Assembly (NCBI RefSeq): GCF_016093295.1
Contig: NZ_JAEDAL010000002.1
Location: 62,001-126,000 of the forward strand
DNA length: 64,000 nt
Origin: Inhella gelatinilytica
GTDB lineage: Bacteria > Pseudomonadota > Gammaproteobacteria > Burkholderiales > Burkholderiaceae_C
Direction: 5' to 3'
Shown here: positions 34,856-43,371 of the stretch, one piece after another
Numbering within the stretch: position 1 is the first letter of the stretch
Layout of the letters: the number at the start of each line of letters is the position of its first letter
The notes under the pieces: model-generated
The model's database searches: none
Told to the model about the DNA's origin: nothing
What the model saw: only the letters and a program-made list of their open reading frames with translations
Made by a program: the position numbers and the translations under genes

Positions 34856-35188
34856 ATGAAGTGGGTATTTGCTTTCTTGCTGTGCGGGGTGTCCATGGGC
34901 ACCGTTCAGGCGCATAACCACGCCCATTCGCATGGCGCAGGGCACGAGGCCGCAGCGCCTGCCGCGACGGACGAATGGGTGGACGGCGAAGTGCGCAAGC
35001 TTGAGCTGGCTGCGGGCAAAGTTCAGTTGAAGCACGGCCCCATCAAGCACATGGACATGCCGCCCATGACCATGGTGTTCCACGTCAAAGAGCCGGCCCT
35101 GCTGAATGGTCTCCAGGTGGGCGACAAGCTGAAATTCCGTGTTGTCCGGGAGGGTGGCAAGTTCATGGTGACGGAGATTCAGCGCTGA
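34856..35188 (+). CDS. CusF-like periplasmic copper-binding protein
   Basis: 110-residue protein: signal peptide ending VQAH, a His-rich mature N-terminus (HNHAHSHGAGH), then a CusF/CopK-type OB-fold domain. The Cu(I)/Ag(I) site is seen as KHMDMPPMTMVFHV, with the Met pair and His of CusF; GQ-type VGDKLKFRVVREGGKFMVTEI closes the barrel. It probably carries periplasmic Cu(I) and is paired with the DUF411 gene. No CusABC exporter is encoded next to it. Confidence 0.88.
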   Translation: MKWVFAFLLCGVSMGTVQAHNHAHSHGAGHEAAAPAATDEWVDGEVRKLELAAGKVQLKHGPIKHMDMPPMTMVFHVKEPALLNGLQVGDKLKFRVVREGGKFMVTEIQR

Positions 35189-35220
35189 GCCCTGCGCAAC
35201 GCGCCTGAGCGAATCACCCG

Positions 35221-35799
35221 GTGCTGAACAGTTCCCTTGAAACCCGCTTGCTGCAAGCCTTGTTGCGGCAGGCGGATGCCCCGCGCTTCCCGCTGACCGT
35301 GGCCGGGGTGGCGCTGGCGGCAACGTTGTCCATGTCTGTGCCCTTTGCCTCCCTCTTGGTGGCGGCGGTGTTGATGGCGCCGCGCCGCTGGTGGGCCATC
35401 GCGGGGGGCGCCAGCCTGGGGGCTGCCCTGGGGGCGGCCCTGCTGTACTGGGCCTTCCATCACATGGGCTGGGACGCGCTGGCGCAACGCTATCCCGACC
35501 TGATGCGCTCCGCGGCCTGGGTGGATGCCACGCGCTGGCTCAGTGACTGGGGGGTTTGGGCCCTGTTGGCGATTGCGGCCTTGCCTTTGCCGCTCACGCC
35601 CGCTCTGGCGTTCGCGGCCTTGACCAATTTGCCCATGGCCGCGGTGGTAGCAGCTCTATGGCTGGGCAAGCTCGTTAAGTACAGCGTCTACGCGGGCGCG
35701 GCAGCGCACTTTCCGCAGCGCTGGTTGACGCGCGCTTTGCGCCGCCTGCACATCCTGGACGCGGCCTCGCAGCGGGCCCACGGCAGCCGCCTCCGCTAA
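35221..35799 (+). CDS. VTT/DedA-like small membrane protein
   Basis: Membrane protein of 192 residues from a GTG start. Several hydrophobic helices, an LPLPLTP segment after a membrane-spanning stretch (AIAALPLPLTPALAFAAL) and a late GKLVKYSVYAGAA match the short YqaA-like branch of the VTT (SNARE-associated/DedA) superfamily, which affects membrane lipid or ion homeostasis. Family assignment is moderate. It lies between the copper pair and the B12 riboswitch. Confidence 0.6.
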   Translation: MLNSSLETRLLQALLRQADAPRFPLTVAGVALAATLSMSVPFASLLVAAVLMAPRRWWAIAGGASLGAALGAALLYWAFHHMGWDALAQRYPDLMRSAAWVDATRWLSDWGVWALLAIAALPLPLTPALAFAALTNLPMAAVVAALWLGKLVKYSVYAGAAAHFPQRWLTRALRRLHILDAASQRAHGSRLR

Positions 35800-35810
35800 A
35801 CTGACCCCAT

Positions 35811-36017
35811 TGTTGGTGCGCGCGGCCTCAAGCCTGGGGTCGCCGTTCAACGGGAATCAGCAGGGCTCCCACCACCCGGTGAGCCGCCCCAAACTGAGCT
35901 GCCCCCGCAACGGTAAGCGGACGAAGGCCTCGCGCCTTCCGCTCCTGTCGAAGCCACTGGATCGCACGATCTGGGAAGGACACAGGGGTTGTTCCGTCAG
36001 CCCGGATACCGGCCAAC
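35811..36017 (+). promoter_or_regulatory. Cobalamin (B12) riboswitch
   Basis: Adenosyl/methylcobalamin riboswitch in the btuB leader. Diagnostic blocks are in order: ACGGGAA-CAG-AGGGCTCCCACC (35849-35873), the core GCTGCCCCCGCAACGGTAAG (35899-35918), GAAGCCACTG (35950-35959), TCTGGGAAGGACACAGGG (35970-35987) and the B12 box AGCCCGGATACCGGCC (35999-36014). Outer stem TTGG (35813-35816) can pair with CCAA (36013-36016). A GC-rich stem downstream (about 36022-36060) is the probable expression platform. It represses btuB and probably the following transport genes when B12 is plentiful. Confidence 0.93.
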
Positions 36018-36104
36018 TGGGGGGTGCGCCGCGCGAGCGGTGGCGCCATGAGGTGCGCGGCTGCGGGGAAGCAGCGGTGCACGATGTCTGCTGGTTCTTT
36101 CTTC

Positions 36105-37967
36105 ATGTCTTCTCTTGTCTCGGGCCTGCGCGCCCAACCCTCTGCCGTGGCCCTCGCCGCTGCGGCTGCCCTCGCTTTGGCCACGCCGCTGGCCAACGCC
36201 CAAACCTCCACCTTGGACCCCGTCAGCGTCACCGCCACCCGCGGGGCGGCGCAACGCGTGGACCAAGCCCTGGCCGAAGTCACCGTGCTCGATCGGGCGG
36301 ACCTGGAGGCGCAAGCCGGCCGCAGCCTGGCCGAGGTGCTGGCCGCCCAACCAGGCGTGCAGTTTTGGTCCAACGGCGGTTTGGGCAAAACGGCCTCGGT
36401 TTCGCTGCGCGGCCTGGAGGCCCGCCACACCCTGCTGCTGATCGACGGTGTGCGCTACGGCTCGGCCACGCTCGGCCTGCCTATTTGGGACAACCTGCCG
36501 CTGGATGCCATCGAGCGCATCGAGATCGTGCGCGGTCCCTTGTCAGCGCTCTACGGCAGCGACGCCGTGGGCGGTGTGGTGCAGGTGTTCACGCGCAAGG
36601 CGCGCGGTGCGGGCCTCAAAGCCCATGGCCGTGTGGCGGTGGGCAGCCACGGCTTGCGCCAAGGCAGTGCAGGCCTGAATTGGGCCGAAGGCGCGGTGGA
36701 CGCCAGCCTGGGCCTGCAAACCTTGCGCGACGAGGGCTTCTCAGCCACCAACCCGCGTGAGCGCTTTGGCAGCCACAACCCCGACCGCGACGGCCTGCGC
36801 CAGCGTGGTTTGACCGGCCGCCTGGGCGTCAAGCTGGGCGGGGATTGGCGGGCGGAACTGCTGGGCCAAGACCAGCGCGGCAAGAGTCAGTACGACGATG
36901 GCCCGGGGGCCGATTCGCGCACGCAGATGAACAGCCGCGTGCTGGCCTTGCAAGTGGGCGGCACCGTGAGCGGGCGCTGGCACAGCCAGGTGCGGGTGTC
37001 GCGGTCGGTGGACGAGTCCGACGTGCAGGTCTCCGCTTCGCCGTGGATGGACCTGGGCGTCACCGGCACCACGCAACAGCAAATTGCCTGGGAGAACCAG
37101 CTGCAAACCGACTTGGGCCGTGTGTTGCTGCTGGCCGAGCGCCTGGAGCAAGACGTCACCCGGCCGGGCCAAGCCTATGAGGTCAGCCACCGCAGCATCG
37201 ACGCCTACGCGGCCGGCCTCACCGGCGCCGCGGGCGCCCACCACTGGCAACTGGCCGCACGCCACGACCGCAATTCGCAGTTCGGGCACCAAAACACCGG
37301 CTCGGCGGCCTACGGCTACGCCTTGAGCGAGGCTTGGCGCTTGGGCGCCTCGCTGGGCACCAGCTTTGTGGCGCCGAGCTTCAACCAGCTCTATTACCCC
37401 AGCTTTGGCAACCCCAATCTGCAACCCGAAGAAGGCCGCCACCAAGAGCTGTTTGCACAGTGGGCCCAAGGCGCCCACCAACTGCGCGTGGCCGCCTTTG
37501 ACAACCGCATCCGGGGCTACATCAGCAGCGGCCCGGCCCCGACCAACATCCCGCGCGCCCGGATCAAAGGCCTGAGCCTGAGCTATGACCTGAGCTGGGC
37601 GGGCTGGACGCTCAACGCCTCAGCCGACCACCTGGATCCGCGCAACGCGAGCCAAGGGACGGCCCAACTGGACAAGTTGCTGCCGCGCCGGGCCAAGACG
37701 CACCTGCGTCTGGGGCTCGAGCACAGCTGGGGTGATTGGACGCTGGGGGGGCAACTGCGTCACGCGGGCAAGCGGTACGAGAACGCTACCAACACCCTGG
37801 AAGTGGCGGGCCACACCGTGCTGGACTTGCGGGCCGATTGGCGCCTGAATGCCGACTGGGCGCTGGGCCTCAAGCTCAACAACGTGGCCGACAAAGCCTA
37901 CGAAACCGCAACCGGCTACAACCAGCCGGGGCGGGAGTGGCAAGTCGTGCTGCGCTGGGGCCGCTAA
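36105..37967 (+). CDS. btuB: TonB-dependent vitamin B12 receptor
   Basis: Outer-membrane cobalamin receptor of 620 residues. Signal peptide (MSSLVSGLRAQ... ending ANAQ), TonB box-like LDPVSVTATR, plug domain with GLEARHTLLLIDGVRYG and YGSDAVGGVVQVFTRK, then a 22-strand-type barrel ending in WQVVLRWGR. It is smaller than the 921-residue receptor earlier, as is normal for BtuB. ATG 36084 would add seven residues. Identity is set by the riboswitch upstream and btuFCD downstream. Confidence 0.92.
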   Translation: MSSLVSGLRAQPSAVALAAAAALALATPLANAQTSTLDPVSVTATRGAAQRVDQALAEVTVLDRADLEAQAGRSLAEVLAAQPGVQFWSNGGLGKTASVSLRGLEARHTLLLIDGVRYGSATLGLPIWDNLPLDAIERIEIVRGPLSALYGSDAVGGVVQVFTRKARGAGLKAHGRVAVGSHGLRQGSAGLNWAEGAVDASLGLQTLRDEGFSATNPRERFGSHNPDRDGLRQRGLTGRLGVKLGGDWRAELLGQDQRGKSQYDDGPGADSRTQMNSRVLALQVGGTVSGRWHSQVRVSRSVDESDVQVSASPWMDLGVTGTTQQQIAWENQLQTDLGRVLLLAERLEQDVTRPGQAYEVSHRSIDAYAAGLTGAAGAHHWQLAARHDRNSQFGHQNTGSAAYGYALSEAWRLGASLGTSFVAPSFNQLYYPSFGNPNLQPEEGRHQELFAQWAQGAHQLRVAAFDNRIRGYISSGPAPTNIPRARIKGLSLSYDLSWAGWTLNASADHLDPRNASQGTAQLDKLLPRRAKTHLRLGLEHSWGDWTLGGQLRHAGKRYENATNTLEVAGHTVLDLRADWRLNADWALGLKLNNVADKAYETATGYNQPGREWQVVLRWGR

Positions 37968-37987
37968 GGCAAGCAGGGAGTCGAACG

Positions 37988-38872
37988 ATGCGACGCGCAC
38001 AAAGTTTGAGCTGGTTGCGACTGCTGAGCCTGGCTGGGGTCTTGCTGCTGGCCAAGCTGGCCACGGCGGCACCGCTGGAACTGCACGACGACAGCGGGCG
38101 CACGCTGCGCCTCAAGCAGCCCGCGCAGCGCATCGTCAGCCTCCTGCCCTCGTTGACTGAGGCGGTCGGCGCCCTTGGGGCCACCGACCGCCTCGTGGGC
38201 GTGGACCGTTACTCCAACTGGCCGGCGGCGGTGACCCGACTGCCGCAATTGGGCGGCTTGGACGACGTGCAGATCGAGACGCTCGTGGCCCTGAAGCCGG
38301 ACGTGGTGCTGGCCTCGGTCGCCGCGCGCTCGCTGGATCGGCTGGAGGCGCTCGGCATCCCGGTGCTGCGCCTGCGCTCGGAAAGCCATGCCGATGTGCG
38401 TCGCTCCTTGGGCCTGGTGGCCCAGCTTGTCGGTCAACCCGAGGGCGCGGAGCGCCTGTGGGCGCGCGTGCAGCAGCAGGTGGCGGCGGCGCGCGCCCGC
38501 GTGCCGGCCCACTTGCGCGGCCAATCGGTTTACTTTGAAATCGGCGGGGGCCCCTATGCCGCTGGCGCCAGTTCGTTCATCGGCGAGACGCTGGCGCAGC
38601 TCGGGCTGCCCAATGCCGTGCCCACACACCTGGGGCCCTTTCCCAAGCTCAATCCGGAATTCATCGTGCAGGCGCGGCCGGCGCTCATCCTGGGGACGGC
38701 CAAGGAGCAAGCGGCGCTGAAGAAGCGGCCCGGTTGGGCGGCCATCCCGGCGGTCAAGAACGGGCGCCTGTGCGGTTTTGAGTCGGTGCCCTACGAGATC
38801 CTGGTGCGGCCCAGCCCGCGCCTGGGTGACGCGGCCGGCTTGCTGGCCGATTGCTTGGCCAAACTGCCATGA
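37988..38872 (+). CDS. btuF: Cobalamin ABC transporter substrate-binding protein
   Basis: Periplasmic B12-binding protein of 294 residues. Signal peptide ends KLATAAP; the mature protein starts LELHDDSGRTLRL and has the BtuF segments RIVSLLPSLTEAVGALG and VGVDRYSNWPA, with KPDVVLAS and a helical backbone as in class III binding proteins. AGGGAG lies 8 nt before the ATG. It overlaps btuC by ATGA. Hemin/ferrisiderophore binding proteins share the fold, but the riboswitch and cobyric acid synthase favour cobalamin or cobinamide. Confidence 0.9.
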   Translation: MRRAQSLSWLRLLSLAGVLLLAKLATAAPLELHDDSGRTLRLKQPAQRIVSLLPSLTEAVGALGATDRLVGVDRYSNWPAAVTRLPQLGGLDDVQIETLVALKPDVVLASVAARSLDRLEALGIPVLRLRSESHADVRRSLGLVAQLVGQPEGAERLWARVQQQVAAARARVPAHLRGQSVYFEIGGGPYAAGASSFIGETLAQLGLPNAVPTHLGPFPKLNPEFIVQARPALILGTAKEQAALKKRPGWAAIPAVKNGRLCGFESVPYEILVRPSPRLGDAAGLLADCLAKLP

Positions 38873-39900
38873 ACCTGCCTGGGCTCAGCCCCTCAGCCCA
38901 CCAACGCCAGCGGCTGGCGCTGGGTCTGGCGCTGCTGCTCGGTTTTGGCATCCTGGCGGGCTTGCTGACCGGCCAGCACGGCTTTTCGCCCACCGATTTC
39001 TGGCGGCAACTGCAAGGCGACCAAGGCGCGCTGATCCTTGGCCAGATCCGCGCCCCCCGCACCCTGGGCGCGGCCCTGGTGGGCGGGCTGTTGGGGCTGG
39101 CCGGCGCGCTGGCGCAGGGCCTCTTTCGCAACCCCTTGGCCGATCCGTATTTGCTCGGCTCCGCCGCCGGGGCGGGCCTGGCCGTGGTGCTGGTGATGGC
39201 CGGCGCCACGTTGGGTGGCTTGTCGCTCAGCTTGGCCACCTTGGCGTGGATCGAGCGCGTGGGCCTCGTCGGCGCCGCGTTTGGCGGTGCGCTGGCCGGG
39301 GTGCTGCTCACCCTCAGCTTGGCGGCCGGTGCGCTGCACACGCTGCGCTTGTTGCTGGCTGGTGTGGTGGTGGCCGTGGTGTTGGGCGCGGTGAGCGACT
39401 TCATCACCGTGCTCTCGCCCGACGCGCTGCGTGGCAAGCAAGCCTTCATGCTGGGCAGCACCAGCTTCATCGGCTGGGACGCTGTGCTCTTGCTGGCCGC
39501 AGGGCTGGCGGGCTTGCTCTGGGCCGTTCGGGGCCGCGCCCGTGTGCTGGATGCCCTGACCCTGGGGGAGGACAGCGCGGCCAGCCTCGGGCTGGATTTG
39601 GGCCGCTTGCGCCTGCATTTGGTGGCCTTGCTCGCCGCGTGCACGGCATTGGCCGTGTCCCAGGTCGGTTTGGTGGGCTTTGTGGGCTTGGTGTCCCCCC
39701 ACTTGGTGCGCCGCCACGCCAGTGGCCTGCACGCGTGGCTGCTGGTGGCCAGCAGCGCCATGGGTGCCGTGCTGTTGCTGTGGGCCGACGTGCTCAGCCG
39801 TGCCCTCATCGCGCCACAGGAGCTGCCCGTGGGGGTGGTGACCTCGGTGCTGGGTGGGGGCTATCTTTTTGTGCTGCTGCGCCGTTGGGGGTTGGGATGA
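38869..39900 (+). CDS. btuC: Cobalamin ABC transporter permease (FecCD family)
   Basis: Permease of 343 residues with about ten membrane helices. FecCD-family signatures: [40 protein letters not shown], and the late VGFVGLVSPHLVRR with the ATPase-contact region, ending LPVGVVTSVLGGGYLFVLL. It works with the preceding binding protein and the ATPase downstream. The start codon overlaps the btuF stop. A 63-bp gap separates it from the ATPase gene. Confidence 0.92.
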   Translation: MNLPGLSPSAHQRQRLALGLALLLGFGILAGLLTGQHGFSPTDFWRQLQGDQGALILGQIRAPRTLGAALVGGLLGLAGALAQGLFRNPLADPYLLGSAAGAGLAVVLVMAGATLGGLSLSLATLAWIERVGLVGAAFGGALAGVLLTLSLAAGALHTLRLLLAGVVVAVVLGAVSDFITVLSPDALRGKQAFMLGSTSFIGWDAVLLLAAGLAGLLWAVRGRARVLDALTLGEDSAASLGLDLGRLRLHLVALLAACTALAVSQVGLVGFVGLVSPHLVRRHASGLHAWLLVASSAMGAVLLLWADVLSRALIAPQELPVGVVTSVLGGGYLFVLLRRWGLG

Positions 39901-39963
39901 GGCACCCCCGAAGCACCCAGGGGCGCCTGCTCCTGATCTTGATGGTCTGCATCGAATCTCGCC

Positions 39964-40749
39964 ATGCTCGACGCTAAGGCTTTACGCATTGAACTGGGCG
40001 GGCGCGAAGTGTTGCGCGGCGTCGATTTGCAGATCGGCCCCGGCTGGACCGCCATCGTCGGGCCCAACGGCGCAGGCAAGTCCACCTTGCTGCGTGCGCT
40101 GGCAGGCTTGCTGCAGCCCCAGCACGGGCGCGTGCAGTTGACCGGGCAGGCCTTGACGCAGTGGAGCGCGCCGGAGCGCGCCCAGCGCTTGGCGTGGATG
40201 GCCCAGCAGGGCGAGACCAGCGGCGAGCTCAGCGTGCGCGAGACCGTGGAGCTGGGGCGCATCGCCCATTTGGGCTTGGCCGGTGTGCCCGGCGTGCGTG
40301 ACCGCGAGGCAGTGGAGCGCGCCTTGGCGCGCTGCGAGGCCCAGGCCTGGACCGAGCGCCGCCTGCACGAGCTCAGTGGCGGCGAACGCCAGCGCGTGTT
40401 GCTGGCGCGGGCGCTCGCCACCGAGGCGCCGCTGCTGCTGCTGGATGAGCCCACCACCCACCTCGACGCACCGCACCAAGTTGCGCTCGCACGGCTTTTT
40501 CGCGAGCTGGCGCAGGAGGGGCGTGGCGTGGTCAGCGTGCTGCACGACCTGGCTTTGGCCCTGCAAGCTGACCGCGTGGTCGTGCTCAGCGCCGGCGCGG
40601 TGGTGGCCGATGGCGGCCCGCAAGACCCCGCCCTGCAACGGGCGCTGGAGGCGGTCTTCGGGCACGCCGTGCGCGTCGAAACCGGCGGCTGCGGCCGACC
40701 GCAAATCCACCTCAACCTGGAGGCTCCCCCGTGCCCGCCCGCACCTTGA
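39964..40749 (+). CDS. btuD: Cobalamin ABC transporter ATPase
   Basis: ATPase of 261 residues. Walker A GPNGAGKST near residues 36-44, signature LSGGERQR, Walker B LLLLDEPTTHLD, switch His VLHDLALAL. Typical of iron-siderophore/cobalamin importers. It is preceded by a 63-bp gap after btuC and its 3' end overlaps the cobyric acid synthase start by 19 bp, so it is translationally linked to it. Confidence 0.92.
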   Translation: MLDAKALRIELGGREVLRGVDLQIGPGWTAIVGPNGAGKSTLLRALAGLLQPQHGRVQLTGQALTQWSAPERAQRLAWMAQQGETSGELSVRETVELGRIAHLGLAGVPGVRDREAVERALARCEAQAWTERRLHELSGGERQRVLLARALATEAPLLLLDEPTTHLDAPHQVALARLFRELAQEGRGVVSVLHDLALALQADRVVVLSAGAVVADGGPQDPALQRALEAVFGHAVRVETGGCGRPQIHLNLEAPPCPPAP

Positions 40750-42227
40750 TCGTCTGGGGCTGCAGCAGTGGTGCGGGCAAGAGCCTGCTCGCCACGGCGC
40801 TGTGCCGCTGGGCGGCCAACGCCGGCTACGAGGTCGCGCCCTACAAAGCGCAGAACATGAGCAACAACGCCCGCGTCGTGCCCCTGCCGAACGACGGTTC
40901 TGACGGGGGTGAGGGCTTTGGCGAGATCGGCTCCGCCCAGTACTTCCAGGCCCTGGCCGCGCGCGTGCGGCCCACGGTGGACATGAACCCGGTGCTGCTC
41001 AAGCCCGAGGCCGACACCCGCAGCCAAGTGGTGCTCAACGGCCGCGTGGCCCGCGAGCTGGCGGAGGTGCCCTGGCGCGAGCGCAGCCACCACCTGGCAC
41101 AGGCCGCTCGCGCGGGCTTTGAGCGGCTGCACGCCGCGCACGAGCTGCTGATCGTGGAGGGCGCCGGCTCCCCTGCCGAGATCAACCTGGCTGACCACGA
41201 CTTCGTCAACCTCGGCGTGGCGCGCTGGGCCCAGGCGTGCGGGCCCACGCAGGCCCTGTTGGTGTCGGACATCGACCGGGGCGGTGCCTTCGCCCACCTA
41301 CACGGCACCTGGGCCTTGATGCCCGACGACCTGCGCCCGCTCTTGAGCGGTTGGGTGCTGAACAAGTTCCGCGGCGACGCCACGCTGTTGGCGCCGGGGC
41401 CGGCTCTCTTGCAGGCGCGCACGGGCGTGCCCTTGCTGGGCGTGCTGCCCCTGCTACGCCACCATGGCTTGCCGGAGGAGGATGGGCTCTACGGCGTTGA
41501 GCCCGCTCGCGGTGGCGCCTCAGACGCCCTGCGCATCGCCATCCTCGCCGGGCCGCACATCAGCAACTTGGACGAGTTCTTGCCCCTCAGCCAACTGCCC
41601 GGCGTGCGCCTGGTGTGGGCACGCGAGCGGGCGCACGCAGAGGACGCCGATTGGTTGATCCTGCCCGGTAGCAAGCAAGCCAGTGGCGATGGGGCGTGGC
41701 TGCGTGCCCAAGGGCTGGACACGCTGGTGCAGGCGCATGCCGCCGCGGGCAAGCCGGTGCTGGGCATCTGCGGCGGTTTGCAGCTCTTGGGTCAGACCCT
41801 GGCCGACCCCGAGGGCCTGGATGGCGTGCCCCATGCGGGCCAGGCGGGCTTGGGCCTTTTGCCCCTCCACACCCACTACCAAGCCCCCAAACGCCTGCGC
41901 ACGGGCCGCCTCACCCTCGCAGGCCTGCACGGCCCGTGGGCGGGGCTGAACGGGGTCGCCACCGAAGGCTATGAGATCCGCTGCGGCCGCACCGAGGGCC
42001 TGCCGCAGGCCACCCCCGTGGCCTGGGCCGACGATGGCCACCCCATCGGCTGGCAGCAGGGCTCGGCGTTGGGCTTGTACGCCCACGGTCTCTTGGAACA
42101 ACCCGCCTTCTTGCGCGCCTTGTTTGGTGCACAAGTGCCGCTGCTCGACACCGCGCTGGACCGCTTGGCCGATGCGCTTGAGGCAGCGGTGGGGCGCCCG
42201 GGGCTGATTCGCCTGATGGGGTGCTGA
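40731..42227 (+). CDS. cobQ: Adenosylcobyric acid synthase, glutamine-hydrolysing
   Basis: CobQ/CbiP amidates four carboxylates of adenosyl-cobyrinic a,c-diamide with glutamine-derived ammonia. 498 residues from GTG 40731. N-terminal dethiobiotin-synthetase-like ATPase domain (GCSSGAGKSLLATALCR, KAQNMSNNA, VVEGAGSPAEINL variant) and C-terminal class I glutamine amidotransferase with catalytic Cys in VLGICGGLQLLG and the family GYEIRCG and GLYAHGLLE. Its presence beside the uptake system suggests salvage or late-pathway synthesis; other cob genes are outside the window. Confidence 0.94.
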   Translation: MPARTLIVWGCSSGAGKSLLATALCRWAANAGYEVAPYKAQNMSNNARVVPLPNDGSDGGEGFGEIGSAQYFQALAARVRPTVDMNPVLLKPEADTRSQVVLNGRVARELAEVPWRERSHHLAQAARAGFERLHAAHELLIVEGAGSPAEINLADHDFVNLGVARWAQACGPTQALLVSDIDRGGAFAHLHGTWALMPDDLRPLLSGWVLNKFRGDATLLAPGPALLQARTGVPLLGVLPLLRHHGLPEEDGLYGVEPARGGASDALRIAILAGPHISNLDEFLPLSQLPGVRLVWARERAHAEDADWLILPGSKQASGDGAWLRAQGLDTLVQAHAAAGKPVLGICGGLQLLGQTLADPEGLDGVPHAGQAGLGLLPLHTHYQAPKRLRTGRLTLAGLHGPWAGLNGVATEGYEIRCGRTEGLPQATPVAWADDGHPIGWQQGSALGLYAHGLLEQPAFLRALFGAQVPLLDTALDRLADALEAAVGRPGLIRLMGC

Positions 42228-42273
42228 GAGCGACGGCCCCAACCGCGAGCACGGCGGGTGGCCCTCGCCCCGG

Positions 42274-42563
42274 CTAAAAATGCCGCTCGGCGTCCTGTCG
42301 CTGGTGCAGGACGCGGATCACATCCAGATGGGCGGGGCCGTTCAGAAAATAGATGACGTGCGACCCGCACAGGTACTTCATGAAATCCGGCAACACATCT
42401 GCGGGCCGCCGCTGCTTGGTGCCTGCGGCGAGTCCTTCAAAGGCGGCTACAAGCTCGTGCAGGTAGGTGTCAGCTTGTGCTCGTGACCAGTGTTTCAGCG
42501 TGTAGAGCCAGATGCCTCCAGGTCACCCTCGGCCGCCGGAGAGAGCCGGTACGTCTTACCCAT
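42274..42563 (-). pseudogene. parE: ParE-family toxin, frameshifted
   Basis: RelE/ParE-type toxin broken by a one-base loss. From ATG 42563 the frame reads MGKTYRLSPAAEGDLEA, then goes out of phase near 42513-42516. The next frame continues IWLYTLKHWSRAQADTYLHEL and runs to TAG at 42274, with family segments such as YLCGSHVIYFLNG and VLHQRQDAERHF. The total span is 290 bp; restoring one base gives 97 codons. The start overlaps the antitoxin stop as in intact parDE operons. It could be a decayed toxin or an assembly error at one base. Confidence 0.8.
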
Positions 42564-42798
42564 GCCGTGCGTGCATGCGGTCCAGGAAGGCTGCGCTATC
42601 GAACGCGCGGGGCTCGCCCGATTGCAGGCCGGCGCTCAGTGCCTCTTGCAGCGCCTTGACCCTGGCCTCGTGCTCATCCAGCAGCCTCAGCCCCGCCCTG
42701 GCCACATCACTGGCGGAACCATAGCAACCGCCTTGGACCTGGGCATCAATGAAGCTCACGAAATGCGGCCCAAGGGTGACGGAGGTATTTCGGCTCAT
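42556..42798 (-). CDS. parD: ParD-family antitoxin
   Basis: Antitoxin of 80 residues from ATG 42798. The N-terminal ribbon-helix-helix DNA-binding part (MSRNTSVTLGPHFVSFIDAQV, then SASDVARAGLRLLDEHE) and a C-terminal toxin-binding tail (AFDSAAFLDRMHARHG) match ParD. It would neutralise ParE and autoregulate. The stop overlaps the start of the frameshifted toxin gene. A longer in-frame extension to 42942 has no family match. Confidence 0.88.
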   Translation of the reverse strand: MSRNTSVTLGPHFVSFIDAQVQGGCYGSASDVARAGLRLLDEHEARVKALQEALSAGLQSGEPRAFDSAAFLDRMHARHG

Positions 42799-42913
42799 CA
42801 GCGCACTCCTATTTGGTGGCAAAAATGTGCCAAAAATTGGTACTTTTCTGCGTGACCTGGGGTGGCGATCGAAACGATGGCGGCGCCGACACGGAGTGCA
42901 AGCGGTTGGGCGT

Positions 42914-43345
42914 CTATAGATCGCGCCACGATGTCCATACACCCACCAGATGCGTGGTGCCGATCAGCAAGCAAATGCCGGACGAAATCACCCAGAACGT
43001 GGTGCTGTTGCCGGGGAACAGGGGTTGGATGACCGGGTAGGCGAAACCGCGCGCCAGATAGATGCCCGTGATCAGCACCAGCCCCCACTTGGCCAGCGGC
43101 AGCCTGGGCCCCCAACCCGCACCACTGAACGCAAACAGCGCCCACACGCCCAAGCAGGCGGCAATGCCCAGCGTGACCACCGTGGGCTGCCACTGCCCCA
43201 ATTCCGCCGCCCGCGCCATGCGCTCACCCGCCCCCATCACCCGGTACGCTGGCGCCCCGATGGCAATGCAAGCCAAGTGCGCGAGCGCCGCCAACGCGCT
43301 GAACGTGCCGGCAAGGGTGAGGGCGAGGGAGCCGAGGTGTTGCAT
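42914..43345 (-). CDS. Four-helix membrane protein, unknown function
   Basis: Membrane protein of 143 residues with four predicted helices (about 8-30, 55-75, 85-105 and 115-135). Short loops contain GAPAYRVMGAGERMARA and QPLFPGNSTTFW. It has the look of a small DoxX- or DUF-type inner membrane protein, but I cannot name the family. It lies upstream of the antitoxin gene on the same strand with an intervening gap of 115 bp. Confidence 0.65.
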   Translation of the reverse strand: MQHLGSLALTLAGTFSALAALAHLACIAIGAPAYRVMGAGERMARAAELGQWQPTVVTLGIAACLGVWALFAFSGAGWGPRLPLAKWGLVLITGIYLARGFAYPVIQPLFPGNSTTFWVISSGICLLIGTTHLVGVWTSWRDL

Positions 43346-43371
43346 GTGCGGATGGGTGAGTCGATGAAGGG

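Noticed and set aside
42513-42516. Programmed frameshift in parE
   Set aside because: No slippery heptamer or downstream stimulatory structure is visible; a simple one-base loss or sequencing error is more likely.
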